A stretch of DNA of 64,000 nucleotides from Ruegeria sp. THAF33 (GCF_009363615.1 NZ_CP045386.1:150581-214580); one strand, 5' to 3'; shown: positions 8,059 to 16,335, counted from the first letter of the stretch. Numbers and translations: made by a program. The notes: a model not told the origin generated them from the letters alone.

Positions 8059-9168
8059 ATGACACGGAACAACAGCAAGATTTTGTGCGTCTGGCAACGC
8101 CTCCAGGCCGTAATGCTGGCTGGGGGGCTGAGCCTCGGGTCACCTGCCATGGCCCAACCTGAAAACCGTCCGGCTGACAACGTGGCGATGAACTCGCAAG
8201 CCTCCAGCAACATGTCAGGTATGGGAAGCATGTCCACGATGATGCGCCCCGACGCGGTACCGCCAACGGGTGTCGTTGGCGGTATGCATCCGCCTGAGGG
8301 TGTTTTGATGCCGGTGTTCTCTTACATGAACATGGAGATGAACGGAAATCGTACCGGAACGCAGTCGCTGTCTACCTCGGACGTGCTGTCGCAGTATCCG
8401 ATCGCGCCGCTCAGCATGAGCATGAACATGGCGATGGTCGGCCTGATGTACGGTGTGACCGACGAAATCTCAGTGATGGCGATGCTGCCCTATACACGTA
8501 AGACGATGAAGCACCAGACCCGCATGGGCCAGACCTTTAAGACCAAGGCACAGGGGTTTGGCGATCTGAAGATCATCGGCGGATATGATATCTACAAATC
8601 CAACGGGCAGGTGCTGGAACTATCTCTTGGCCTCAGTCTGCCGACCGGCTCGATAGACGAGACCGACACCACACCGGCCGGGCCGGACCAGCTGTTGCCC
8701 TACCCCATGCAACTGGGTTCAGGCACTTACGACCTGCTGCCGGGCGTCACCTATACGGGCCAGAACGCGGATTGGTCGTGGGGCGCCCAGCTGGCCGCCA
8801 TGATCCGGATGGGTGAGAATGATGCCGGTTACACCTTGGGCAACGTCTATTCAGCAACAGTTTGGGGTGCACGGCGCTGGAATGATCAGTTCAGCTCTTC
8901 GTTGCGGGTGGTCGGCGACATCGTCAAAAACATTGACGGGTCGGATGCACGCCTGAACCCAGGCATGGTGCCCACCGCCGATCCGACCCTGCGCGGCGGA
9001 CAGTTTCTGAGCATCGGAATCGGAGTGAATTACCTTGTGTCGGGATCGGGCGTTTTGGCGGGCACGCGTCTGGGTATCGAGGGCGTGATCCCGGCGTATC
9101 AAGATCTGGATGGGCCCCAGCTTGAACGCGATTACACAGTCTCCTTCGCGATACGCAGGGCGTTCTGA
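8059..9168 (+). CDS. Met-rich outer-membrane beta-barrel protein
   Basis: This 369-residue exported protein has a signal peptide (about 1-33, ending SPAMAQP). A segment with dense methionines follows (MSGMGSMSTMM near 55-65, then MNMEMN and MSMNMAM). The remainder looks like an outer-membrane barrel: alternating aromatic and polar strands, many Gly and Asp turns, and a terminal Phe. The overall plan resembles the Phenol_MetA_deg-type transporter-like family. Methionine clusters are a known copper-binding arrangement in periplasmic copper proteins. Together with its CueR-like operator this suggests copper binding or export at the outer membrane, which is inferred. Confidence 0.7.
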   Translation: MTRNNSKILCVWQRLQAVMLAGGLSLGSPAMAQPENRPADNVAMNSQASSNMSGMGSMSTMMRPDAVPPTGVVGGMHPPEGVLMPVFSYMNMEMNGNRTGTQSLSTSDVLSQYPIAPLSMSMNMAMVGLMYGVTDEISVMAMLPYTRKTMKHQTRMGQTFKTKAQGFGDLKIIGGYDIYKSNGQVLELSLGLSLPTGSIDETDTTPAGPDQLLPYPMQLGSGTYDLLPGVTYTGQNADWSWGAQLAAMIRMGENDAGYTLGNVYSATVWGARRWNDQFSSSLRVVGDIVKNIDGSDARLNPGMVPTADPTLRGGQFLSIGIGVNYLVSGSGVLAGTRLGIEGVIPAYQDLDGPQLERDYTVSFAIRRAF

Positions 9169-9172
9169 CCCT

Positions 9173-9838
9173 TCAGCCCCAAACCGACTGTAAACGGACA
9201 ATCAGCGCCGCCGCGGTGGTCAGAACGACCACTGACACCGCCATCAGTAGAAGGGCCAATATCACAGGTCCGCCGCGCCCGGGTACGCGACGTGCCAGTT
9301 GGGCCGCAAATCCAGTACCGTGGGCGATCTGGCTCTGAACAACGGATAGGTACAGTGGCAGCGCTCCGACCAGCGTGGCGTACAGGTAAACGCCTGAGAT
9401 GTTCTCGAAGTAGGCGGAGCGCACCAGCGTCGGACCGACTACCCGCAACGCCACTACGGGATCACCGCCGAAAGACCCGAACCAGTCCGCCGAAAGCGCG
9501 TAGATCAGCGCATGCAGCCCGATGAACAGGACGGCCCGAAGCAGCAGGTCAATCAGCAGATACCGGGCCGGGATGGCCCATTTGCCCCGCGCCCTTACCC
9601 CAACTGCGAAAAGAAAAAAGCTGAGATAATTTACGAGGAACACGACCGGCAACCCGTTCGTCACCACCTGGCGCAAAAACCGAACAAACGCGGGACCACT
9701 GTTCAGGAGGTGCGTCGCAAAGCCCGGCGTGCGCAAAACGAAGATGGCCAACAGCGGAAACAACGCGAGGCAACTGACGATCAGCGTGTTTCTGGCAAAC
9801 TTCCAGAAAGGCAATTCAGTGGCAAAATATCTGTTCAT
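9173..9838 (-). CDS. integral membrane protein of unknown function
   Basis: This 221-residue protein has about five hydrophobic helices (near 20-40, 58-78, 88-115, 150-170 and 195-215), with basic residues between them. I recognise no catalytic or ligand motif. It converges on the Met-rich protein gene with four bases between stops, and its own start is followed upstream by about 230 bases of non-coding DNA before the transposon. It could belong to the copper island by position only. Confidence 0.6.
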   Translation of the reverse strand: MNRYFATELPFWKFARNTLIVSCLALFPLLAIFVLRTPGFATHLLNSGPAFVRFLRQVVTNGLPVVFLVNYLSFFLFAVGVRARGKWAIPARYLLIDLLLRAVLFIGLHALIYALSADWFGSFGGDPVVALRVVGPTLVRSAYFENISGVYLYATLVGALPLYLSVVQSQIAHGTGFAAQLARRVPGRGGPVILALLLMAVSVVVLTTAAALIVRLQSVWG

Positions 9839-10005
9839 TTCATTTAGTTTGCCAACGGTTCCAGCGCAATGTCGATGCCAAATGGGTCACAGACCTGCCA
9901 CAGAACCTTCGATTATATTATTCCGCAAGCCCTCGACCCGCCTTACGCGCAAAAATAGACCGTTTTGATCGTTACTTTTGGCGCACTCATAAATCACAAT
10001 CACAT

Positions 10006-10026
10006 CTGATAAGTACCCCTTATCAG
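10006..10026. repeat. perfect inverted repeat near transposon insertion
   Basis: CTGATAAG and CTTATCAG form perfect eight-base arms around a five-base spacer (TACCC). The site is about 45 bases left of the transposon end. If the transposon is removed, the site lies about 60 bases upstream of the tyrosine recombinase start codon. It could be a recombinase core site or an operator of that gene; nothing in the sequence decides between these. Confidence 0.45.
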
Positions 10027-10070
10027 GTTTATTTGATTTTGCCGCGAAATGCGCGCAGAGTGGCTGCCAT

Positions 10071-10130
10071 TGTCGGTTTTCCTTAACCACTGGACTCGCG
10101 ACGGCTTTGGTCCAAAACCCGTAGACTCCT
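10071..10130 (+). repeat. left end of Tni element with TniA-type repeats
   Basis: The terminal repeat is at 10071-10096. Internal motif copies are at 10085-10098 (AACCACTGGACTCG) and 10115-10130 (AAACCCGTAGACTCCT). The end overlaps the last codons and stop of tniQ, so the element has no spare DNA at this side. Confidence 0.7.
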
Positions 10131-11141
10131 GCCCTGCCCGACACTCTGCTTCCGTAAAATCTGATCTGCCCGGCGCCTCAACGCTTTAGCTGTGACCGGT
10201 TGGCCTTGAGCCGTCAAATCTGTGCGGGCTTGCGCAAGGGCCTCCCCTATGCGGTCCTTCAGCCCGTCGAGAACAGAGACCGGCTGCGGAGGTTTTGGTG
10301 TCCCCATGGCTGTGCGCGCCTGTACGACAGGTGCCCTGCCCTGGGTTGGAGACGCCTCGCGCGCCGCCAAGACCGGCATATTCGCCAGCACAACGTTTCG
10401 TTCCAAGGCCGCGATTGCACAGGCTTCCAAAGCCGCCCGCCAGTCTCGAACAGATGTGCCTGCCGCAAGGTGCTGTCCGTATTGCCCGGCCAGTTGTCCC
10501 AGCGCGGCCCAATCCAGAGCCCCGGTCATCGCCCGGACCCGTGTCCGATCAGGGTCCGACACGATCTTCACGATACGCCGATGGACCGAGGCCAGGCACG
10601 CCATTGCCCTGGGATCGACCGGATCAACCGGGGTGACGCGGTAGGGCGTGGCACAGCGGGCACAACAGGTAAGTGGCAGGCCGGTCACAGACAAAGGCTC
10701 CTGGCAGTGGCTGCACGCCCGCTCAAGCCACACGTGATGCGTCAGGCACACCGGGCCGCCCATGCGCCAATGCAGCGGCCACAGCGGCGTGGCCGTGGCC
10801 AGGCACAAGGGACAAAAGCGCCGGGTGCCATCTAACAGCCGGAACGGCCCGATCCGCCATGGAGCAGCTGTGACCCGAAGCCGATCCGCAAGCCTGGGCG
10901 CCTCCTCGACCCACGGCAACACCATCGCAGAAAACCGCGCAACATCGATGCCAGTGCACCGAGCCAGCGCCTCCAGGTGGTCGCGATCGGGACGATCGCT
11001 ATCAGTGGGACCGTTTTGCAGCCCCATCCACCGCCACATGCGCCGTTCCGTCCCGAAATACAGTGCCACCAGTTGACCCAGCCAGCCCGACAGGCTCTCC
11101 CCCGACCGCGGGGCCGGGACAAATGGCAAACTGTCAAGCAA
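10083..11141 (-). CDS. tniQ: TniQ family transposition protein
   Basis: TniQ is the target-selection/accessory factor of Tni and Tn7-like transposition. This 352-residue copy opens with LPFVPAPRSGESLSGWL, typical of the TniQ N-terminus. It has zinc-ribbon type pairs: FCPLCL with a downstream CLTHH, then CSHC and CCARC (about residues 105-170). The gene overlaps tniB by eight bases. Its stop codon lies inside the transposon's left terminal repeat. Confidence 0.85.
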   Translation of the reverse strand: MLDSLPFVPAPRSGESLSGWLGQLVALYFGTERRMWRWMGLQNGPTDSDRPDRDHLEALARCTGIDVARFSAMVLPWVEEAPRLADRLRVTAAPWRIGPFRLLDGTRRFCPLCLATATPLWPLHWRMGGPVCLTHHVWLERACSHCQEPLSVTGLPLTCCARCATPYRVTPVDPVDPRAMACLASVHRRIVKIVSDPDRTRVRAMTGALDWAALGQLAGQYGQHLAAGTSVRDWRAALEACAIAALERNVVLANMPVLAAREASPTQGRAPVVQARTAMGTPKPPQPVSVLDGLKDRIGEALAQARTDLTAQGQPVTAKALRRRADQILRKQSVGQGRSLRVLDQSRRESSG

Positions 11142-12009
11142 AGGCCTGCCATTCCCCGGCAGCTGCGGCTTCGAGGCCCTGTAACGTGATACGCTCTTCG
11201 CCCCCGACGGCTGTTGCCGCGGCCGTCGTCAGCAGATGGAACACATCCCCCGTGATACCCCCCGACAGGGCCACAAGCGCCCGCATCACAGCCCTATCCT
11301 GTACCGGGCTAGGGGCGCGTAGGGGCATTGCAGCCACGATGCTGCACACCAAGTCCGCGAAAGCTACATTATCCCGCCAGACCTGCAGGCCATGCTTGTC
11401 AAACCGGCTGTCGACCTGGGTATCCAGCTTCAGAACATGCAGGGAGGCATCGGTCCCGAAGGCGATCACGGGCATTTCAAGCTCGTTGGCCAGAAACTTG
11501 ATCAGGTTCAGGAGTGCCTGAACATCCCGAACCCCTGATGCCCCCACATGCTGGAACTCATCCAGCAAAAGCGCCGCCGGCTGCAGGTGCCGCAACAGCC
11601 GAAGGGCGGCAATCTCGATCTGGTCCAGCGTGTCCCGCGGGCGCGCAGGGGCGCCCAGCCGGTCCAGAAGATGTGCATAAAACCGCCGCTCATCGGGACG
11701 GGCTGGCAGTTGCATCGACACCAGCGGATGCGACCTGTCGCTGCCCGGCACGGCAAAGCCGTCCGCATGATCCCGTTCCAGTTTGCGCCGGATCAGGGTT
11801 TTTCCCATGCCGGACGGCCCATGGATCAACAGCGAGCGCATTCGTGACACCCTGGGCCGCTGCAGCAACTCCTCGACCCGCCGCACCGTCTGCATCGCCA
11901 GCGGGTAGCTCACCCAACGATCAGACCGGATAATCCGCCTGCGCTCTGTGTCGCCCAAAACCGCCAGCGGGCGAATTGCGGGCGGTAAATGCGTGAAAGA
12001 TGCGTTCAT
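11134..12009 (-). CDS. tniB: TniB AAA+ ATP-binding transposition protein
   Basis: TniB is the ATPase that works with TniA, comparable to TnsC or MuB, to choose and activate target DNA. From the ATG at 12009 it is 291 residues, with Walker A GPSGMGKT (64-71) and Walker B ALLLDEFQHV. It starts four bases after the tniA stop and overlaps tniQ. The longer frame to 12294 reads antisense to tniA and is not used. Confidence 0.88.
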   Translation of the reverse strand: MNASFTHLPPAIRPLAVLGDTERRRIIRSDRWVSYPLAMQTVRRVEELLQRPRVSRMRSLLIHGPSGMGKTLIRRKLERDHADGFAVPGSDRSHPLVSMQLPARPDERRFYAHLLDRLGAPARPRDTLDQIEIAALRLLRHLQPAALLLDEFQHVGASGVRDVQALLNLIKFLANELEMPVIAFGTDASLHVLKLDTQVDSRFDKHGLQVWRDNVAFADLVCSIVAAMPLRAPSPVQDRAVMRALVALSGGITGDVFHLLTTAAATAVGGEERITLQGLEAAAAGEWQAFA

Positions 12010-12013
12010 GTCT

Positions 12014-13633
12014 TCACCAGAGTTCGGAATCATAGATTTTCGGCACATAATTCGGGTCTGGCACTTCCGCTTCAGCACCGGATTCTGGCGCATCCAGTGC
12101 CTTGTGCGCATCGGTTCGACGCTGCTCAGCCCGCCGCGCCGCCCGGCTTTTCCCGGCGGCGGCCGACACCAGATGGCGGCCTGCCTCAATGGCGTCGAAC
12201 ACAGCGGCCTCATTTGCCGTTCCCTGCCCCGCCTCGCGCAACACAGCAAGGGCCGCCCGGTGCTCCCAAAGGGTGATTGGTGGGCGATCCGCATATTTGG
12301 TGGTTAACCGCTCAAACCGCCCTTCCGGCGTCTCAAGCCAGACACAGGACAAATCCCGGGGATCATAGCGCACCGGCAGTTTACCGGGCTTTGACGCCGC
12401 CCAGACCGCCATTTCCGGATGCCAGTAAGCGATATTGAACAGCTGCAGGCCATCTCGGCGTGGCGTGCGGTATGCGAAGGGCAGGAAATCGAGCAACACC
12501 CGGTCCGGATCTTTTGGAGTTCTGGGCACCCACCCTGTTGCCTCGGCCGCTCTCCAGGCGCTCAACGGCGTGCGTCCAAGCGCCGTATGTACCCGGTTGT
12601 GGTAGACACCGGTGATCCGGCCCGCGAGCCAGGTTTCCAGCTCAGCGCGCGTCATGACGGCTCGGGCCTCGCTGTCATACGCCCCTTTTTCGACCGGATT
12701 GGAGAACGTCGTGCCTGGCAACAGATGGCATTCGGTCATCAATGTGCCCATCAAGCGCTCGATATGGCCACCCCACCAGGGCGCACCCGGCGGGCGGAAA
12801 TCCAGCGCCATACCGTATTGTTCGCACCCCCGTTTCAGTGCAACGGCCCGAAACTCTGCCGCATTGTCGAGCTTGATCGTGTCAAAAAGCCCTGTACAGG
12901 GCCAAATATGCGCGAGATTGCGCGCTGACAGCCACTCCGCTTTGTCCCCGACAGCCTGCGCTATTGCCAATGCGACCGACAGGCGGGATGGCGGGTCCAG
13001 CGAGACGACAAACCCCAGCACCATGCGGGTGGCGACATCCAGAACCAGCGTCAGCCAGGGCCGGCCGATCGGTTTGCGCCGAACGTCATCGACCAGTTGG
13101 ACATCAACAAGCGTGTGATCAATCTGCACGACACTGAGGGGCATAGTGGCCTCGAGAGACCCTCTGGACGGCCCGACCTTTGACTGAGCAGCCCTGTACC
13201 CCTCCCGTGACCGTGTCAGTTTGACCTGATTCAGGCGTAAGGCACGGGTTCTGACCGACTTTAAACTCGGTGGCTTCAAACCCTGCGCCTTGCAAAGCCT
13301 CGAAATCTCCCGGTGTACGGCAGACAGAACCGGCTTTTGTCGTGACGCATAAAACCGGTCCAGCTGATCGGCGATGATGACCTCAACCGCATCCGAGAGC
13401 AAACGATGCCCCTTTGGACGACCACCTTTTGCAGGGACCAGTGACACCGTCCTGGGATCTTCCGAATATCTGTTCAGCAGCCGGTAAACCCAGGCCACGG
13501 AGAGGTTCAGCCGTCGAGCCGCCCGTGCAACCTCGGCCCGGTTGCCCCGTCGCTGACTCAGGGGGCGGATTTCCCGCTCACGCCGCACGGCCTCCGCCCA
13601 ACGAGCTTCGTCAATCGCCTCAACACCACCCAT
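12014..13633 (-). CDS. tniA: TniA DDE transposase
   Basis: TniA cuts and joins the transposon ends. The 539-residue protein has an N-terminal helix-turn-helix region (RRLNLSVAWVYRLLNRY) and an rve-type catalytic core with Asp 172 (QIDHTLVDV), Asp 256 (KLDNAAEF) and Glu 292 (GGHIERLMG), a D-D-35-E arrangement. A C-terminal Mu-type domain follows. All catalytic residues are present, so it could be active. The upstream extension of the frame to 14056 crosses the transposon end and is rejected. Confidence 0.9.
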   Translation of the reverse strand: MGGVEAIDEARWAEAVRREREIRPLSQRRGNRAEVARAARRLNLSVAWVYRLLNRYSEDPRTVSLVPAKGGRPKGHRLLSDAVEVIIADQLDRFYASRQKPVLSAVHREISRLCKAQGLKPPSLKSVRTRALRLNQVKLTRSREGYRAAQSKVGPSRGSLEATMPLSVVQIDHTLVDVQLVDDVRRKPIGRPWLTLVLDVATRMVLGFVVSLDPPSRLSVALAIAQAVGDKAEWLSARNLAHIWPCTGLFDTIKLDNAAEFRAVALKRGCEQYGMALDFRPPGAPWWGGHIERLMGTLMTECHLLPGTTFSNPVEKGAYDSEARAVMTRAELETWLAGRITGVYHNRVHTALGRTPLSAWRAAEATGWVPRTPKDPDRVLLDFLPFAYRTPRRDGLQLFNIAYWHPEMAVWAASKPGKLPVRYDPRDLSCVWLETPEGRFERLTTKYADRPPITLWEHRAALAVLREAGQGTANEAAVFDAIEAGRHLVSAAAGKSRAARRAEQRRTDAHKALDAPESGAEAEVPDPNYVPKIYDSELW

Positions 13634-13690
13634 TCGTCTCCGCCGCGCTGAAATCTGCAATTTTGTAAACAAGTATTGGCACAAATTCAG

Positions 13691-13787
13691 TGCGAGTCTA
13701 CACTTAAAGGAACAGCACAGCACAAGGCCAACCATGAAAAATGGTCGAAACAAGCAAGAGCAGTCTACAGGTTTGGGAAAATCGACA
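13691..13787 (-). repeat. right end of Tni element with TniA-type repeats
   Basis: Read inward on the minus strand, the terminal repeat (13787 to 13762) begins TGTCGATTTTCC. The motif copies CTGTAGACTGCTC (13758-13774 region) and GTGTAGACTCGCA (13691-13707 region) correspond to the two copies at the left end. The tniA promoter must lie in or beside this segment. Confidence 0.7.
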
Positions 13788-13789
13788 CC

Positions 13790-14845
13790 ATGAAGCCCCC
13801 TGCCCCATACCTCCCAGCCACCGCCCCTGCCCTGTCGCAGGCAGATCAGGAGGCGCTGACCGACCTTTATGTGCGCGGCACCCCCGCCAACACGCTGCGG
13901 GCTTATGAGCGCGACCTGCTCTATGTCACGGCATGGAAATCTGCCCGGTTCAGCGCCGCGCTGGACTGGCCCGAAAGTGAGGCCACGGCGCTGGCCTTCA
14001 TCCTCGATCATGCGCGCGATCTGGGTGATGCGCCCGATAAGGATATTGCGCGTCAAACCGCGGAGGTGCTGATTGCGCAGGGGCTACGCAAATCGCTGGC
14101 CTGCCCGGCCCCGTCGACCCTGGACCGGCGCATTGCGTCCTGGCTGGCCTTCCACCGGATGAAGAACCTCGCCAGCCCCTTTGTTGCGCCGCAGGTGAAA
14201 CAGGCCCGCGCCAAGGCAAGACGTGCTGCCGCACGGCCCCCGGCCCCGAAATCCGCCCATCCCATCACCCGCGATGTGCTGGAGCAGCTGCTGGCCACCT
14301 GCCGGGGCTCGCGCCGGGATTGCCGCGACCGGGCGATCCTGATGCTGGGCTGGGCCAGCGGCGGGCGCCGCCGGTCCGAGATCACCGGGTTGATGCGCGA
14401 AGACGTGTCGCTGAAGGAGTTCGACACATCCGGCGTCGCCTGGCTGTCGCTGCTGGAAACCAAGACCACGGCCAAGGGAGAGACGCCGCGCCTGATCCTG
14501 AAAGGCCGCGCCGCGCAGGCGCTGATGCATTGGATCGAGGGTGGCGGGATCGAGGGTGGCCCATTGTTCCGCCCCATCTCCAAGGCTGACCGGGTGTTGA
14601 ACCGCCGCCTGACCCCGGATGCGATCTATCAGATTGTCAAACATCGTCTCAGGCTGGCCGGATTGCCCGAGGATTTCGCCTCGCCGCATGGATTGCGCTC
14701 GGGCTTTCTGACGCAAGCCGCGCTGGACGGTGCGCCGATCCAGGCCGCCATGCGCCTATCCTTGCATCGCTCCATGGCGCAGGCGCAGAAATATTACGAC
14801 GATGTGGACATCGCGGATAACCCGGCGACTGATCTACTGGGGTGA
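13790..14845 (+). CDS. tyrosine recombinase / integrase
   Basis: This 351-residue phage-integrase-type recombinase has an N-terminal SAM-like core-binding domain (about 15-125). Its catalytic domain has Arg 194 or 195 (GGRRRSEI), Lys in ETKTTAKG, His 300-x-x-Arg 303 (SPHGLR), His 326 and Tyr 335 or 336 (KYYDD). All catalytic groups appear present. Its ATG lies two bases beyond the right end of the Tni element, so the transposon has replaced its original upstream region. An in-frame start at 13676 inside the transposon would add 38 residues. A role in plasmid multimer resolution or integration is possible. Confidence 0.85.
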   Translation: MKPPAPYLPATAPALSQADQEALTDLYVRGTPANTLRAYERDLLYVTAWKSARFSAALDWPESEATALAFILDHARDLGDAPDKDIARQTAEVLIAQGLRKSLACPAPSTLDRRIASWLAFHRMKNLASPFVAPQVKQARAKARRAAARPPAPKSAHPITRDVLEQLLATCRGSRRDCRDRAILMLGWASGGRRRSEITGLMREDVSLKEFDTSGVAWLSLLETKTTAKGETPRLILKGRAAQALMHWIEGGGIEGGPLFRPISKADRVLNRRLTPDAIYQIVKHRLRLAGLPEDFASPHGLRSGFLTQAALDGAPIQAAMRLSLHRSMAQAQKYYDDVDIADNPATDLLG

Positions 14846-14899
14846 GTACTTACTGACTATTTAAAAATCCCCGCTTGAGGGAAACTCCGGCTGCTGTGC

Positions 14900-15244
14900 C
14901 TATGTCTTGTTTCCTGTAGCATCTGTTAACGTGGCCAGCGTGGAAACATGTCGCGGCAGATCACAACGGGAATGCAGGATATCAACAATGATCACCGCGT
15001 CCGGCTGATCCAGATAAACCAGGAAATGCTCTCCTGCGCGCACATATCTGAGATCCGCCGCCTCTTCGACCAATATAGAACAACTGCGGCTGGCCACCCT
15101 GCCCTCTGTGATGGCCTGACAGCGCGCTATTAGTTCTTGTTCATAAAGATCGGCTTGATGCGATCCAAACTTGTCGATGGTCCATCGGGCAATTTCCACC
15201 AGGCTGGATTCAGCACGGCGTGTCAGTCGAAAGGGTCTGGTCAC
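14900..15244 (-). CDS. parE: ParE/RelE-superfamily toxin
   Basis: The 114-residue protein starts FRLTRRAESSLVEIARWTIDKFG and contains LRYVRAGEHFLVYLDQPDAVIIVDILHSRCD, the typical ParE fold pattern. ParE toxins act on DNA gyrase. The start overlaps the antitoxin stop by four bases. It is convergent with the recombinase gene. Its position next to repABC suits plasmid maintenance by post-segregational killing. Confidence 0.85.
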   Translation of the reverse strand: MTRPFRLTRRAESSLVEIARWTIDKFGSHQADLYEQELIARCQAITEGRVASRSCSILVEEAADLRYVRAGEHFLVYLDQPDAVIIVDILHSRCDLPRHVSTLATLTDATGNKT

Positions 15245-15498
15245 GCCTTGGATCGTGCCCTTGCAAAGGCACGACGGATCGCATCCGAACCGCTGCCTTC
15301 TGCCAAATCTCCGGCCTGAGCCTGCGCTACACCCTCCTGCAAGCCTTGTTTGAGAGACTCCAGCCCCGCTTCTTCCCGCTCCAAAAGCCGAAGGCCGGCG
15401 CGCAACGCTTCACTGGCGTTCTGATATCGACCGGACGCAACCAGATTCTGCACCAGTTGATCCTGCGATTCTGTAAGTACAACATTGCGGGTTACCAT
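15241..15498 (-). CDS. parD: ParD-family antitoxin
   Basis: From ATG 15498 (GGAGG nine bases upstream) this is an 85-residue ribbon-helix-helix protein (NVVLTESQDQLVQNLVASGRYQNASEALRAGLRLLE) with an Ala/Gln/Glu-rich C-terminal toxin-neutralising tail. It is the first gene of a coupled parDE operon. It probably represses its own promoter through the palindrome at 15515-15531. Confidence 0.88.
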   Translation of the reverse strand: MVTRNVVLTESQDQLVQNLVASGRYQNASEALRAGLRLLEREEAGLESLKQGLQEGVAQAQAGDLAEGSGSDAIRRAFARARSKA

Positions 15499-15514
15499 GG
15501 CGTAAGCCTCCATT

Positions 15515-15531
15515 TTGGCAATATATGCCAA
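15515..15531 (-). promoter_or_regulatory. probable ParD operator
   Basis: TTGGCAATATATGCCAA is an inverted repeat with six-base arms, immediately upstream of the parD ribosome binding site. This is where the antitoxin of this class normally binds for autoregulation. Confidence 0.55.
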
Positions 15532-16335
15532 CGAGACCGTCGGTTCAACGATTGAGGAGCCCAAAATCACTAATTCGAGCAAGCTGGTTTTATAGACGCT
15601 AATGGGACGTGAACACACGGATCATGTCTGTGATCCCATATGAATCCAATGACGGTAGAGACTTGCGCCAAAAGCCGCGCCGCGCAAGCACAGCTGCACT
15701 GGATCGAGTACAGTTCCCTGTTCCGTCGCAACTTATAGGCGCACAATTCCCGAAACCCCGCCCTCACGGTATGCCATTTCTTGGGCAATTGGCGAGCGGC
15801 TGACTCTAGCCGGAATGTTCGCGTGTTTTGCCTCTGCGCACGGGCTGAGCTCGGTGTATCTGACCCAGATCGCCATGCCATTCTCACCGCATCGTACTCC
15901 CGTACTGGCGCAGAAGTATTGTTACGAAGTTGGTATCGCAGAAAACTTGATAACGAAATTGTTGGCGAGAGAATTTGACCAATCAGCTCAACTAGCTCCC
16001 TGCCCTTCCCAATTGCGCGATTTGCGCCAAAAGCCGTTCGGCCTTCACTCCAACTCCATGCTAGAGGCGTTCTACTCAAAGCGGAGCATAGGGAGGAGTT
16101 TTACAGGAATGCCTTCGCACGCCTACGTTAGAACTTCATCGACTGAAAGAATCCATGATCCCGCTCAACCGAGTTTACAACTGTAAACCACCCTGCTCTG
16201 ATGCAAAGCGTATGTAGTCCTCCGCGTTGGAAAACCTACAATATAGGCGAAAATCCTTGACTTAGTGCAATGAATCACGGCTGTTTATCTCAAGTGGCGC
16301 AAAAATGACCACATTCTTTAATTTGAGGCAACTAC
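15532..16335. other. non-coding region upstream of repABC
   Basis: About 800 bases without a convincing gene. A 169-codon minus-strand frame here (to 16079) has no recognisable motif and is not called. The region holds two direct copies of TTGCGCCAAAAGCCG (near 15663 and 16022). It also has a parS-like palindrome (16173-16188) and a possible repA -35 (TTGACT at 16257). Confidence 0.5.
16173..16188. promoter_or_regulatory. parS-like palindrome upstream of repA
   Basis: GTTTACAACTGTAAAC is a one-base variant of the perfect palindrome found twice inside repB. RepB-type partition proteins of repABC plasmids bind such 16-base palindromes. This copy lies about 150 bases before repA. Confidence 0.6.

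Larger units (their letters stand above)
10071..13787. mobile_element. Tni-type transposon (tniA-tniB-tniQ), complete
   Basis: A 3.7 kb element of the Tn5053/Tn402 type carries only its three transposition genes. Its ends are imperfect inverted repeats starting TGTCG that match at 20 of 26 positions (10071-10096 and 13762-13787). Each end also holds two inward-facing copies of a motif like AACCnGTAGACTC, as expected for TniA binding sites. The four bases CCAT flank both ends directly. The family normally makes five-base duplications, so this is suggestive rather than proof. No resolvase, integron or resistance cargo lies inside. Confidence 0.75.

Noticed and set aside
10071..13787. Possible CRISPR-associated or Tn7-like transposon
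   Set aside because: tniQ can occur in CRISPR-guided transposons, but no CRISPR array, cas gene or tnsA was seen; tniA-tniB-tniQ order and TGTCG ends fit the Tn5053/Tn402 type.
13634..14056. N-terminal extension of tniA across the transposon end
   Set aside because: It would cross the inverted terminal repeat and run antisense to the recombinase gene; ATG 13633 gives the normal TniA start.
15570..16079. 169-codon minus-strand frame upstream of repA
   Set aside because: Composition looks random (many Arg, Ser and Cys), no motif is present, and it overlaps repeats; more likely non-coding.
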